64,000 nt of DNA from Sphingobium sp. BYY-5 (GTDB taxonomy: Bacteria; Pseudomonadota; Alphaproteobacteria; Sphingomonadales; Sphingomonadaceae), in assembly GCF_022758885.1 (NCBI RefSeq), contig NZ_JALEBH010000002.1, positions 186,001 through 250,000 of the forward strand, read 5' to 3'. The notes below the pieces were generated by a model. It was not told where the DNA came from and made no database searches. It was given only the letters and a program-made list of their open reading frames with translations. Shown here piece by piece: positions 27,344 to 36,772 of the stretch (position 1 is its first letter; each line of letters opens with the position of its first letter). Position numbers and translations under genes: made by a program.

Positions 27344-28936
27344 TCAGAGCGCGCGGAAGCGGAAATCGCGGAAGCGCGCCTCGCCCGGCCCGGCGGCATA
27401 GAGGCCCGGTCGCAGCATCAGGAATCCGCCGCGCACATTATGATGGTAGCCCGACACTTCCATGCCCCGGTCGAACCGGTTCCATGTCCGCCCGCCATCG
27501 GCCGACAGGTGATAGGAAATGATATGGTGGCGATTGGTCACTTTCATCGTCAGGCGGCGGCCATGCGGATTGGCGGGCCGCCCGCGCTCGATGCCATACT
27601 GATGCGTGACGAAACGCTTTTCGTCGAAGCCTAGTCCGCAATAGAGCTTGTCGTCGTAGAAGAGCAGCATCCCCGCCGTCCCGCCCGGCGCGATCTCGAT
27701 ATCGCACTGGAACTCATAGGCCGGATCGCCCGCGATCAGCAGCAGGGGGAATGAATCGACCGGCGCGCTGCCTCGCCCCTTCAGCACCAACGCGCCTTTC
27801 TCCACGCGCGCCCGGCTCGCCTCGTCCGGCGCGGGGCGAAAGAAATTCCATTTTGCACCCAGCTCCAAGGTGCTGAAATCGTCCGACAACGCCATGCCAT
27901 GCGGCACCGCCTGTCCGCCGCGCGGCTTGGGCAAGGGCTGCGACAGGTCGCCACCCGTCATGCGAAACCAGCCGTCCGCTGTCCATTCGACCGGATCGAG
28001 CAAGGTCTGCCGTCCCAATGTCCACAGGCCATTTTCATAGCCATGATAGACCGCCCACCAGCTCTTGTCCGGCCCTTCGACCAGGCTGGCATGGCCGCGT
28101 GACCACCAGCGTTCGTCCAGGCTTTGGGTTCGCACCAGCGGATTGCCCGGATGCTGTTCCCACGGGCCATGGATGGAGCGGGATCGCGCGGCGATCACCA
28201 TATGCCCGGTCGGCGGCCCGGCCGTCCCGCCCACGGCGGTCAGCATGTAGAACCAGCCTCCATGACGATGGATCTTCGGCCCCTCGGGCGAAAATCCCTC
28301 CACATCCCATGTGTCGGGATAGCGCCAGGGGTCATAGACATGCTCGACCGCGCCGACCGTCGACAGTCCGTCATCGGACAGGCGGATACGATCGCCGCCC
28401 GATAGGAACAGCCATCGGCTGCCATCCTCTCCTACCGCATGGCAGGGATCGATATGGTCGTGCAGCTTGAGGTCGATCGGCTCGCTCCATGGCCCGTCGA
28501 TAGTGTCGGCATGGATGACGAAGATGCTGTTCGGTTCGGCCTTCACCGGGATGTAGATGAAATAGCGGCCCTTATGTTTTTCCAGGCTCACCGCCCAGAC
28601 CGATCCGATATTCCTATGCAGCGCAGCGCCGCGCGGCCGCCAGTTGATAAGGTCGCGGCTGTGCCAGATGGTGATGCCGGGATAGCTGTCGAAGGTGGAG
28701 AAGGTCATGTAATAATCCGCGCCGTCCTTCAGGATGGCGGGATCGGACCGGTCGCCGGAGATCAACGGATTGAGAAAGCGTCCGTCGCCCAGATCGGCGA
28801 TGCGCTGATTGTCGAACCCGCGCTTCCAGTCGGCCGGAATGGCTGCCGGTGCTGCGATCGCCGTCTGTCCACTTCCTAGCGCGAAGGCGCTTCCGGCCAA
28901 GGCGGCGGTCATGGCGTCGCGGCGGCTGATCGTCAT
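27344..28936 (-). CDS. exported glycoside hydrolase family 43 protein
   Basis: 530 aa. A twin-arginine signal (MTISRRDAMTAALAGSAFALG...) directs export in folded form. The five-bladed GH43 propeller spans about 45-340 with the catalytic Asp region NPLISGDRSDPAILKDGADYYMTFS, the pKa-modulating Asp near HDHIDPCHAV and the acid Glu in DVEGFSPEGPKI. A C-terminal beta-sandwich (about 360-530, LSDDFSTLELGAKWNFF...) resembles the DUF1349/GH43 C2 module. Likely an arabinosidase or xylosidase/galactanase acting on pectin side chains. ATG 28936 follows gaaggagacacc. It lies 57 bp after the TonB receptor in the same operon, under the LacI-type operator at 32008. Confidence 0.9.
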   Translation of the reverse strand: MTISRRDAMTAALAGSAFALGSGQTAIAAPAAIPADWKRGFDNQRIADLGDGRFLNPLISGDRSDPAILKDGADYYMTFSTFDSYPGITIWHSRDLINWRPRGAALHRNIGSVWAVSLEKHKGRYFIYIPVKAEPNSIFVIHADTIDGPWSEPIDLKLHDHIDPCHAVGEDGSRWLFLSGGDRIRLSDDGLSTVGAVEHVYDPWRYPDTWDVEGFSPEGPKIHRHGGWFYMLTAVGGTAGPPTGHMVIAARSRSIHGPWEQHPGNPLVRTQSLDERWWSRGHASLVEGPDKSWWAVYHGYENGLWTLGRQTLLDPVEWTADGWFRMTGGDLSQPLPKPRGGQAVPHGMALSDDFSTLELGAKWNFFRPAPDEASRARVEKGALVLKGRGSAPVDSFPLLLIAGDPAYEFQCDIEIAPGGTAGMLLFYDDKLYCGLGFDEKRFVTHQYGIERGRPANPHGRRLTMKVTNRHHIISYHLSADGGRTWNRFDRGMEVSGYHHNVRGGFLMLRPGLYAAGPGEARFRDFRFRAL

Positions 28937-28993
28937 GGTGTCTCCTTCATGATAAGGCCGGGCCGTCCGCACAGGGGCGGCCCGGCCGAGCCA

Positions 28994-31864
28994 TTACAGC
29001 TTGAACCGCGCGCCCACCTGAATGGTGCGGCCGAAATGCAATTGCTCATAGTTCCGATTGGCGTCCAGGTCGGTGTAGCGGTCGCGATAATCGTCCGTCA
29101 GGTTGATGCCCTCCAGCGACAACTCGATCCAGTCGGTCAGCTTGTAGCGAACCGACGCGTCGACATTGACCGTGCTGTTATAGCCTTCGAACACGTTACC
29201 CGTGCCGCTATTCTGGTCGATATATTTGCTGCGATAGCTGGCCGACACGCGGGCGGAGAATTTCTCGTCCTCATAATAGAGCGTACCGTTGAACGCCCGC
29301 TTCGACAGGCCGAACAGCGTGGCGTTGCGTACCGCCGCGATATTGCCGCCGCCCGGCACCACCGCCGGTCCCGACACTGTATAGTTGGCGCTCGAATCCA
29401 CGAAGGTGGCGTTCACTATGCCGCCGAAATGCGACAGAAAACCGGGCAGGAAGGTGAAAGGCGCCTGCACCGACAACTCTATCCCCTTCAGGCTGGCGCC
29501 GCTGCCGTTGACGATCGTGCTGATCGCCCAGCCTTCGGCGCGCTCGGGCTGGATCGCGGCGGGCGAACTGGGCGGGATCACCGACAGCGGCAAACCGGTC
29601 GCGGCGAAGGTGCCGGTGATCGTCTGGCTGATCGGGAAGCTCTGCACATCCTTCTTGAACGCCGCGACCGAAAAGATCGACTGTGGCGCGAAATACCATT
29701 CAACCGCCAGGTCGTATGCCGTTGCCCGGAACGGGTTGAGGAAAGGATTGCCGAAGCTGACGCGATAGTTGAAGCCATCGACAGAACCGCCCGGCGTCAG
29801 ATTGCCCAGGCTAGGCCGGGTCATCACATCCGCCACCGATGCGCGAATGATAATGTCGCGATGTGGGAACAGGGCAACGTTTACCGCCGGCAACCAGTCT
29901 TCATAAGAGCGCGACACGCCGACCCATTGGCCGTTGTTAAGGCCGGTCGAACTCTGGTCGGTCTTCACATAGCGGATACCGGCATTGGCGGCATATTCCA
30001 GGCCGAAAATCTCGCCCTTGGCGTCGAACTGGATATAGCCGCCGGTGGTTTTTTCAACCACGCCACGGGTGTTACCCGCATCAACCGTCAGCGCACGCTC
30101 ATATAATTTGGTATAGTCTGTCCCTGTCGCCAGATTGGGGACCAGCCACTGCGTCGTCGTACCCGCCGGTGCGCCCGCCCCCTTCAAGGTAAACAGTTCC
30201 GACAACGCCGACGTTACCGGCAAGCCATAGATGGCGGACGGCCCGAAGGCACTGCTGGGCGAACAGTTCACTGTGCCCAGCACCCGGTCGACGCCGCCAT
30301 TCCCGCACACGATCGTGTCGCGGGTAAAGCCTTCGGTATCGAAAGAGAAGCGGCGATAAACTGCGCCCGTTTTCACGGTAAATCCGTCGGTCACGTCCCA
30401 TTCGGTGCGCAACTGTGCCGTGCGGAACTTGTTGATGGTCGAGGACGGCCGGTCGCGGATTTCAGCAAGCTGGAAATTGGCCGGATCGGTGACGCTGGTA
30501 CCGAATGTCAGCACCGGGCGGCGCATATTGCTATAATCATAGCTATAGCCTTGCGCGTCGCGATCATCGAAGACCAAAGTGGTTTCGACCGGGATCGACG
30601 CGTCGGACTTGGAGAAGCCGCCTAGCAGGGTGAAGCGGAAGCTGTCGCTCACATCCTGGTCCCAGGTGCCGCCCAACTGGTAGAATTTGGTCTGCGACTT
30701 GCGCAGATAATGTTCGGTACGCACCCAGGCGTCGTTCAGCGTCGCCGAAACCATATTGTTGTTGCTGTCATAGACCGGGTTCACCACGTCGATCGACCGC
30801 TCATTGGAACGCAGCAGCACTTCGCCCCATTTCTCCTCGCGCGTCTCGCGGAAGCGGGAGAAGAGGCCGTCGATCGAAACCTTGGTTGCGTCCGACGGTG
30901 CCCACTGGATCGATCCGGTGATACCCAAACGCTCGCGTTCCTGCGCGATCTCGCCATAGCGCGGAATGCGCGGGTGAAAGGCGAGCGCTGCTTTGTCGCA
31001 TGCCGCCGACCGGCCGACAGTATAGACGCCCCCACTATTGGCGACACCGGTGCTGTCCGTTGCACTCCTTGTGAAACAGGGCGCGCCATCGACGCTGTCG
31101 AACCGCGCCTGCGACCAGCGCACCGTGTTATTGCCCATCTGCTTGGTGTCGAGTTTCGAATAGGCCGCCGACAGCGCCACGCCCCATTGACCGTCGGGTG
31201 ACTTCCACGACAGCAGACCCGCCAGACGCGGCCCCATTTTCTTGCTGAGGTCGTTATAGGAGCCGGTCGCGGAACCCACGAAGGTAAAACCGTCCTTCCC
31301 CGCCAGCGGATTGCCGGTGTTGAGGTCGACCACCGCGCCCAGGGAGCCTTCGTCCAGAGATGCCTCGGCGGTCTTGTGTACTACCAGCGAACTGAATAGT
31401 TCCGACGCGAAGACGTTGAAATCAAAGGCGCGGTCGCGGTTCGAACTGGCGCCATCGGTCGAGGTCGCGACCGTCTCCAATCCGTTCACACGAACGCGGG
31501 TGAATTGCGCGCCCAGGCCACGTACCGTGATGGCGCGCCCTTCGCCGCCGTCGCGCTGGATCGAGATGCCCGGAATGCGCTGGAGCGATTCAGCGAGGTT
31601 CTGGTCAGGAAACTTGGCGATATCCTCCGCCACGATCGCGTCGACCGATCCTACAGACTGGCGTTTCAGATTGATGGCCGCGCCCAGCGACTGGCGGAAA
31701 CCGGTCACCACAATGTCGGCAACTTCCGCATTATCCGCGCTTTGTGCAGCGGCGGTATCCTGCGCCAGAGCCGGGCTGGTCAGCGCCATGGCCATGACTG
31801 CGAAGGATGCCCCCGCCAACCGTCGCGGCGTTGCCAATTTAGCCTGTTGATTCTGCACTTTCAT
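28994..31864 (-). CDS. TonB-dependent receptor for pectin oligosaccharides
   Basis: 956 aa outer-membrane transporter of the Xanthomonas-Caulobacter carbohydrate type. Signal peptide with ALTSPALAQ cleavage, TonB-box/plug beginning ADIVVTGFRQSLGAAINLKRQ, plug motif FPDQNLAESLQRIPGISIQRDGGEGRAITVRGLG, then the 22-strand barrel ending TIQVGARFKL. ATG 31864 is favoured over an ATG five codons upstream. First gene of the receptor-GH43 operon, 143 bp behind a LacI-type operator. Substrate inferred from co-regulated pectate lyase, KduI and KduD. Confidence 0.94.
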   Translation of the reverse strand: MKVQNQQAKLATPRRLAGASFAVMAMALTSPALAQDTAAAQSADNAEVADIVVTGFRQSLGAAINLKRQSVGSVDAIVAEDIAKFPDQNLAESLQRIPGISIQRDGGEGRAITVRGLGAQFTRVRVNGLETVATSTDGASSNRDRAFDFNVFASELFSSLVVHKTAEASLDEGSLGAVVDLNTGNPLAGKDGFTFVGSATGSYNDLSKKMGPRLAGLLSWKSPDGQWGVALSAAYSKLDTKQMGNNTVRWSQARFDSVDGAPCFTRSATDSTGVANSGGVYTVGRSAACDKAALAFHPRIPRYGEIAQERERLGITGSIQWAPSDATKVSIDGLFSRFRETREEKWGEVLLRSNERSIDVVNPVYDSNNNMVSATLNDAWVRTEHYLRKSQTKFYQLGGTWDQDVSDSFRFTLLGGFSKSDASIPVETTLVFDDRDAQGYSYDYSNMRRPVLTFGTSVTDPANFQLAEIRDRPSSTINKFRTAQLRTEWDVTDGFTVKTGAVYRRFSFDTEGFTRDTIVCGNGGVDRVLGTVNCSPSSAFGPSAIYGLPVTSALSELFTLKGAGAPAGTTTQWLVPNLATGTDYTKLYERALTVDAGNTRGVVEKTTGGYIQFDAKGEIFGLEYAANAGIRYVKTDQSSTGLNNGQWVGVSRSYEDWLPAVNVALFPHRDIIIRASVADVMTRPSLGNLTPGGSVDGFNYRVSFGNPFLNPFRATAYDLAVEWYFAPQSIFSVAAFKKDVQSFPISQTITGTFAATGLPLSVIPPSSPAAIQPERAEGWAISTIVNGSGASLKGIELSVQAPFTFLPGFLSHFGGIVNATFVDSSANYTVSGPAVVPGGGNIAAVRNATLFGLSKRAFNGTLYYEDEKFSARVSASYRSKYIDQNSGTGNVFEGYNSTVNVDASVRYKLTDWIELSLEGINLTDDYRDRYTDLDANRNYEQLHFGRTIQVGARFKL

Positions 31865-32007
31865 CCACTCCCTTCCCATGTTTCCACCCTGCTGCCGTGC
31901 GCAGGCGGTTTCCGGGCAATCCCGGTCGGAAAGAGCGCGCCTCCCTTTGGCTGCAACCTCCCTCGCCTCGCGCGCCGCCAGCTATGGCTGGTCGTCAGGC
32001 ACGCTTC

Positions 32008-32021
32008 GGAAACCGGTGTCA
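32008..32021. promoter_or_regulatory. LacI-type operator, receptor side
   Basis: GGAAACCGGTGTCA: two mismatches to the local consensus TGACACCGGTGTCA shared with three other sites in the pectin block. Upstream of the TonB receptor and GH43 genes. Confidence 0.65.
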
Positions 32022-32326
32022 TAAATGCGCTCGCCGCGAAAGCCTGTCAATATGGCGCGGCGCCAGTCGCTCTTCCTTCACATAATTTCAGGAGTAATGT
32101 TTTGAATTATAATGAATTATTTTGCTATCATCCAGCAATATCAGCACATCGACAGGCTCCACCTATGTGCAGCCATCCGTGCCAATCGCGGCAGACGCGC
32201 CCGCCGCAGACTCTCCTCCGATCACGCAAATCCCGTCCTTTACGGACAAGGGGGTCGATCGGTACGTGCAGGAACCGATCGACCCTCACCCGCATCCCCT
32301 TCATGCGGGGCCGCCATCGTTTGAAT

Positions 32327-32340
32327 GGACACCGGTGTCA
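32327..32340. promoter_or_regulatory. LacI-type operator, pectate lyase side
   Basis: GGACACCGGTGTCA, a near-perfect palindrome, 62 bp before the pectate lyase start. Identical in all 14 bases to the site before kduI, with matching AATG flank. Confidence 0.78.
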
Positions 32341-32402
32341 GAAATTGTTGCAACGTCCGGCTGGGGATGTCAAGAAAGCGGTTGAGAGGAGAATAAAAAC
32401 TG

Positions 32403-33797
32403 ATGGCTCGCCCCCTATTGCCACTGCTGATTGCCGCCCTGGCTTTTTCCGCCCCTGCTCACGCCGCCCCGGCCAAGGCTGACGGCGCGCAACTCGCCTT
32501 CCCCGGCGCGGTCGGCTGGGCCGCGACGACGCCTGGAGGACGTGGTGGGCGCATCATCCGCGTCACCACCCTCGCCCCCGATGGCCCCGGCAGCTTCAAG
32601 GCCGCGGTCGAAGCGAAAGGCCCGCGCATCATCGTGTTCGAGGTCGCGGGCATCATCGACATGGGCCGCCAGACGCTGAAGATCAGCGAACCCTATGTCA
32701 CCATAGCCGGCCAGACCGCCCCTTCCCCCGGCATCACCCTCATCAAGACCGGCATCGATATCGCCACCCACGACGTGGTCATCCGCCACATTCGCGTGCG
32801 CACCGGTGTCGACGGCCAACCCAAGCTGAGCGGCTGGGAAGCGGATGCCATGTCCACGGTCGCGGCCCATCATGTCATCATCGACCATTGCACCTTCACC
32901 TGGGCGATCGATGAGAATATGTCGGCTTCCGGCCCGCGCTTCGAAGGAAAGACGCCGGAGGAATGGCGCCAGCACACCAGCCACGCCATCACCTTCTCTT
33001 ACAATATCGCGGCCGAAGGTCTTGCCAACGCCAGCCATCCCAAGGGCGAGCATAGCAAGGGATCGCTGATCCACGACAATGCCAGCGAGATCCTGATCTA
33101 CCGCAATCTCTACGCTCATAATGTCGAGCGCAATCCGCTGGTGAAGGGTGGCGGCCAGGTCGAACTGATCAACAATATCCTCTATGATCCGGGCGAACGC
33201 GCGGTCCATTATAATCTCATGGCGCTCGAATGGGGCGACCATCCCTATCAAACCGGCAAGATTTCGGCGGTCGGCAATGTTCTGCGGGGCGGCGTGTCGA
33301 CTGCCGCCGGCTTGCCCTTTTTGACGCTCGGCGGCGACGGCAACCTCGACTATCATGGCAAGGACAATATCGCCGTCGACAAATTCGGTCAGCCGCTTCC
33401 CATGTTTGGCCGCTATGGCGAAACCCGCGCCAAATTGAACGAACTTGATGCCCCACCCGTCTGGTGGCCCGGCACCCAGATCTTGCCCGTGCGGGAGGTT
33501 GAAACCCATGTTCTCGCTCATGCCGGGGCTCGCCCGTGGGACCGCGACGCCGACGACCTGCGCGTCCTCTTCTTCGTCGCCGAAGGGCGTGGCGAAATCA
33601 TCGATGACGAGAAGGAAGTCGGCGGTTATCCAAAGATGGCCGAAACCCACGCGCCCTTTGTCGCGGCCGACTGGAATCTGGATACGATGGAGCCAAAATC
33701 GGGCCGCTATCCAGGCCAGAAAGCGGAGATTGCCGAACATCTGTCCGATCGTGACAAGATGATGCGCCAAGGCGAAAATGCGGGAGAGAAGAAATGA
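32403..33797 (+). CDS. exported pectate lyase, polysaccharide lyase family 1-like
   Basis: 464 aa with signal peptide (PLLPLLIAALAFSAPAHAAPA). Right-handed parallel beta-helix expected: early GAVGWAATTPGGRGGRIIRVTTL, PGSFKAAVEAKGPRIIVFEVAGIIDMG, NITIxGQT-like YVTIAGQTAPSPGITL and the pectate-lyase segment ADAMSTVAAHHVIIDHCTFTWAIDENMS, followed by RNLYAHNVERNPLVKGG. Cleaves polygalacturonate by beta-elimination to unsaturated galacturonides used by KduI/KduD. The start at 32403 follows gagaggagaataaaaactg. ATGA overlap couples it to the cupin gene. Confidence 0.9.
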   Translation: MARPLLPLLIAALAFSAPAHAAPAKADGAQLAFPGAVGWAATTPGGRGGRIIRVTTLAPDGPGSFKAAVEAKGPRIIVFEVAGIIDMGRQTLKISEPYVTIAGQTAPSPGITLIKTGIDIATHDVVIRHIRVRTGVDGQPKLSGWEADAMSTVAAHHVIIDHCTFTWAIDENMSASGPRFEGKTPEEWRQHTSHAITFSYNIAAEGLANASHPKGEHSKGSLIHDNASEILIYRNLYAHNVERNPLVKGGGQVELINNILYDPGERAVHYNLMALEWGDHPYQTGKISAVGNVLRGGVSTAAGLPFLTLGGDGNLDYHGKDNIAVDKFGQPLPMFGRYGETRAKLNELDAPPVWWPGTQILPVREVETHVLAHAGARPWDRDADDLRVLFFVAEGRGEIIDDEKEVGGYPKMAETHAPFVAADWNLDTMEPKSGRYPGQKAEIAEHLSDRDKMMRQGENAGEKK

Positions 33798-34192
33798 ACC
33801 TTGCTCTGCTCCTTGTCGCCGCAGCGACCACGTCCAGCGCGCCGCCCATGGCGATAATCGATGAAAACAGCGTGCGCCGTGAGGAGCCGACGCCTCACGG
33901 CCAGATCGGTATGAGCACGGCCTATCGCATCAGCGACGCCGTGCCCCAGCCCCGTCGCATGGAATTTCGCAAGCGCATCCTGCATGTCGGCTCCGCAATC
34001 GGCCTCCATCCCATCGCCCATGATGAGGTTTACTATGTCCTCTCCGGCGTCGGTGAAGTGACATCGGACGGCGAAACCCGCCCCCTGACAGCCGGCATGA
34101 CGGCCTATCTCTATGACGGCGCGGTTGTCGGTATCAAGCAGATGGGCGCGGAGCCGCTGGCGCTGATTATCTCATACCCAGTAAAGCCGTAG
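33794..34192 (+). CDS. exported single-domain cupin
   Basis: 132 aa with a signal peptide (NLALLLVAAATTSSA). Cupin core: SAIGLHPIAHDEVYYVLSGVGEVTSDGETRPLTAGMTAYLYDGAVVGIKQMG, including the first cupin motif with His, His and Glu. Often found beside pectate lyases; might isomerise or bind unsaturated uronate products, but no activity is proven. The ATG overlaps the lyase stop (ATGA). Confidence 0.85.
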   Translation: MNLALLLVAAATTSSAPPMAIIDENSVRREEPTPHGQIGMSTAYRISDAVPQPRRMEFRKRILHVGSAIGLHPIAHDEVYYVLSGVGEVTSDGETRPLTAGMTAYLYDGAVVGIKQMGAEPLALIISYPVKP

Positions 34193-34224
34193 CGTCCCGA
34201 TCTTTCATGCGAACGGATTTCCTG

Positions 34225-35775
34225 TCAGCTTCCCGGCTGGATATAGGGCACGCGCGCGAATAATTCCCGCTCCCATCCTCTTGGATCGTCCGTCACCCGG
34301 CTTTCCACGTCGAACAGCATCGTCGCCCGGCGGTCCAGCCGATATTGTGGCCAGATAGCCATCTGCGGATCATTGGGATCGCCGCGCCGGGCAAAGGCCA
34401 GAAAGCGCGTCATCACGGCATCGGACGCCGCCCGGGCGCCCTCCCCCGTTCCGGTGAAGGCGCCCAGTGCATCCAGCGTGCCGAAGGCAAGCGCGATATC
34501 CATGGTGTGCGGCGCCCCTCGCTTCGGCTGGGTCGGCGACTGGAAATCGACCTGATAGACCCAGGTCGGGGCGTCCGCCCGTGCGCGCGCCTCCGCCTCG
34601 ATCACCTGCCCTGGCCAGCTCCGCCCTGCTGTCGTCGCAGCATAGAAGATGCGCTCTGCCGACCAGTCCGGATATTGCGTTCGATATTGGGCAACGATCC
34701 ATTCGGGCGACAGGTCCATGCGCAACTGGCGAGCCATCCGCTCGGGCAGGTTGCTCCAGTCCAGCCCACGCAGCAGCGGCCCGTCCGGATCGATGAAGGC
34801 CCGGGTTTCGTCCAGCGTGTTGCCCAACATCATGGGGATGGCGTTGCCCTGCGGCGCGGCGTCGGGCCAGAAGGGATGCCGGTCCAGCCACCGCATATCG
34901 AGCACCGGCCCCATATAGACGCCACCACCCAATATCGGATCTTCCGCGTCCAATCCCTCGATCAACCGCTCGACAGGCATGGTCAGAAGCGGATCGAGAT
35001 TGGACGGTGATGCCCCCAGCTTCGCCAGATAGGCGGCGGTGCGGCGCGACGCATTGATCGGCCCGCTCGCCGTTACTTGCTGTCCGCTCATGGTGATGGC
35101 GCGGTGGAACAGCCCCCTGGCGGCGGGCATGGCCATCATCGTTGCGATCTTGGCCCCGCCGCCCGACTGGCCGAAGACCAGCACATTGTTCGGGTCGCCG
35201 CCGAAAGCCGCAATATTGTCCCGCACCCAGCGCAGCGCCAGGATCAGGTCCAACTGCCCCGCATTGCCGCTGTCGGCAAAGCGCGGATCGATCCGTGCGA
35301 GATAGAGATAGCCCAGCGCGTTCAGTCGATGATTGACCGTCACCACCACCACATCGCGGCCGGCAAGGTGCCGCCCGTCATTCAGCGGATCGACCACGCT
35401 GCCGTTCGAATAGGCGCCGCCATGGATGTAGAGCATGACCGGCCGCCGAGCCTCCGGCTCCAGACCCGGCGTCCAGATGTTGAGGAACAGGCAATCCTCG
35501 CTGGTCGTGTCCTGCGGGGCTTTTTGCGGGCAGGACGGCGCGAAAGCGGTCGCGGGAACGACATCTCGCCAGGGTTTCGGCGCAACCGGCGCGCGAAACC
35601 GCCGGGACGCCGTATCCTGCCCATAGCGCACCCCGCGAAACAACAGCAGCCCCGCCTCCCGCATTCCGCGAATAGGCCCGTTCCGGGTCACGACCACCGG
35701 ATCGCCCTTCGCCGCCCAGGCGGGCGACGATATGAGGGCCAGTCCCGCTCCAATGAAGGTTCGCCTGTCGGGCAT
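34225..35775 (-). CDS. exported type-B carboxylesterase
   Basis: 516 aa alpha/beta hydrolase. Twin-arginine-like or Sec signal (MPDRRTFIGAGLALISSPAWA). Signature SEDCLFLNIWTP, oxyanion region YIHGGAYSNGS, nucleophile Ser in VFGQSGGGAKI, and probable catalytic His in RGAPHTMDIALAF. Last gene of the kduI-kduD-esterase line on the minus strand, 60 bp behind kduD. Role probably removal of acetyl or feruloyl groups from pectin oligomers; substrate not determinable. Confidence 0.9.
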   Translation of the reverse strand: MPDRRTFIGAGLALISSPAWAAKGDPVVVTRNGPIRGMREAGLLLFRGVRYGQDTASRRFRAPVAPKPWRDVVPATAFAPSCPQKAPQDTTSEDCLFLNIWTPGLEPEARRPVMLYIHGGAYSNGSVVDPLNDGRHLAGRDVVVVTVNHRLNALGYLYLARIDPRFADSGNAGQLDLILALRWVRDNIAAFGGDPNNVLVFGQSGGGAKIATMMAMPAARGLFHRAITMSGQQVTASGPINASRRTAAYLAKLGASPSNLDPLLTMPVERLIEGLDAEDPILGGGVYMGPVLDMRWLDRHPFWPDAAPQGNAIPMMLGNTLDETRAFIDPDGPLLRGLDWSNLPERMARQLRMDLSPEWIVAQYRTQYPDWSAERIFYAATTAGRSWPGQVIEAEARARADAPTWVYQVDFQSPTQPKRGAPHTMDIALAFGTLDALGAFTGTGEGARAASDAVMTRFLAFARRGDPNDPQMAIWPQYRLDRRATMLFDVESRVTDDPRGWERELFARVPYIQPGS

Positions 35776-35835
35776 AGCGCCGCTCCTGTTGAGTGCGGGA
35801 GGGTTTTGGCCCTCCTCTGGCTTATGGCCTCTGCC

Positions 35836-36591
35836 TTACCGCGCGAGCCACCCGCCATCGACGGGCAGGGTGTGACCGTGGATATAGGTGGCGGCGTTGG
35901 AGGCGAGGAAGACGGCTGCGCCGCCGATGTCGCCTGGGTCGCCCCATCGGCCGGCCGGGATGCGTTCCTGGATCTGGCGGTTGCGGGTCTCGTCGGCCTG
36001 GAGGGCGGCGGTGTTGTTGGTGGCGATATAGCCCGGCGCGATCGCGTTGACGTTGACGCCCCTGGCCGCCCACTCGTTCGCCAGCAGCTTGGTCAGGCCC
36101 GCCACGCCGCTCTTCGACGCGGTGTAGCTGGGTACGCGGATGCCGCCCTGGAAGGACAGCAGGGAGGCGATGTTGATGATCTTGCCCGAACCTTGGCGCA
36201 GCATGTGCCGCCCCGCCGCCTGGCAGAGGAAGAAGACGGTCTTGAGATTGGTGTCGATCACCGCGTCCCAGTCCGCCTCGGTAAAGTCCACGCTGTCGGC
36301 GCGGCGGATGATCCCGGCATTGTTAATGAGGATATCGAGCCGTCCGAACGTCGCCAGCGTCTCATCCACGACGCGCTGGACCGGTTCGATGCTGGAGAGG
36401 TCGGCCGAGACGATCTGTGCCTTCCTCCCAAGCGCGCGGACCTGATCGACGCTATCCTGCGCGGGCGTGCGGCCCACTGCGGCGATATCCGCGCCCGCCG
36501 CGGCCAGCGACAGCGCGATCGCCTGGCCAATGCCGGTATTGGCGCCGGTGACGATCGCCACCTTTCCAGTGAGGTCGAAGGGGGTGGTCAT
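35836..36591 (-). CDS. kduD: 2-deoxy-D-gluconate 3-dehydrogenase (2-keto-3-deoxygluconate forming)
   Basis: 251 aa SDR, the KduD type that reduces 2,5-diketo-3-deoxygluconate to 2-keto-3-deoxygluconate in pectin breakdown. TGANTGIG at residues 15-22, NNAG 90-93, Ser143, Tyr156 and Lys160 (YTASK), and the KduD-like NNTAALQADETRNRQIQERIPAGRWGDPGDIGGAAVFLAS. ATG 36591 follows gagaagcaag. Downstream of kduI, separated by a 181-bp spacer holding a repeat element. Confidence 0.93.
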   Translation of the reverse strand: MTTPFDLTGKVAIVTGANTGIGQAIALSLAAAGADIAAVGRTPAQDSVDQVRALGRKAQIVSADLSSIEPVQRVVDETLATFGRLDILINNAGIIRRADSVDFTEADWDAVIDTNLKTVFFLCQAAGRHMLRQGSGKIINIASLLSFQGGIRVPSYTASKSGVAGLTKLLANEWAARGVNVNAIAPGYIATNNTAALQADETRNRQIQERIPAGRWGDPGDIGGAAVFLASNAATYIHGHTLPVDGGWLAR

Positions 36592-36625
36592 CTTGCTTCT
36601 CTCCAAGAACATGCCTGTTGTGCAT

Positions 36626-36748
36626 CCTCCCCTGGTAGGGGAGGTGGCAGGGCGAAGGCCTGACGGAGGGGTGTCACCCTATCGATAGGGGGGACACCCC
36701 TCCACCACTTCGTGGTCCCCTTCAGCAGAGTCACGTGCCTCTGCTGAA
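36626..36748. repeat. sphingomonad intergenic palindromic repeat element
   Basis: Three nested or consecutive hairpins in the kduI-kduD spacer: CCTCCCCT/AGGGGAGG (36626-36644), GGAGGGGTGTC/GACACCCCTCC (36665-36703) with inner palindrome CCCTATCGATAGGG (36677-36690), and TTCAGCAGAG/CTCTGCTGAA (36721-36748). I recall similar blocks as dispersed repeats between sphingomonad genes; copy number here cannot be checked. Confidence 0.7.
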
Positions 36749-36772
36749 CCTTACAGGGGAGGATTAAAGGCT

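Larger units (their letters stand above)
31865..32402. other. 538-bp divergent regulatory spacer
   Basis: Separates the TonB receptor from the pectate lyase. No gene seen; it holds two LacI-type palindromes (32008-32021 and 32327-32340), an AT-rich tract around 32085-32140 (probable promoters) and the pectate lyase leader. Open frames here are chance frames. Confidence 0.65.

Noticed and set aside
28949..30106. 385-codon plus-strand frame opposite the TonB receptor
   Set aside because: Antisense to a complete receptor with plug and barrel motifs; no recognisable protein features.
36665..36703. GACACCCC hairpin considered as a fifth LacI operator
   Set aside because: Lacks the central ACCGGT and is part of a larger palindromic repeat.
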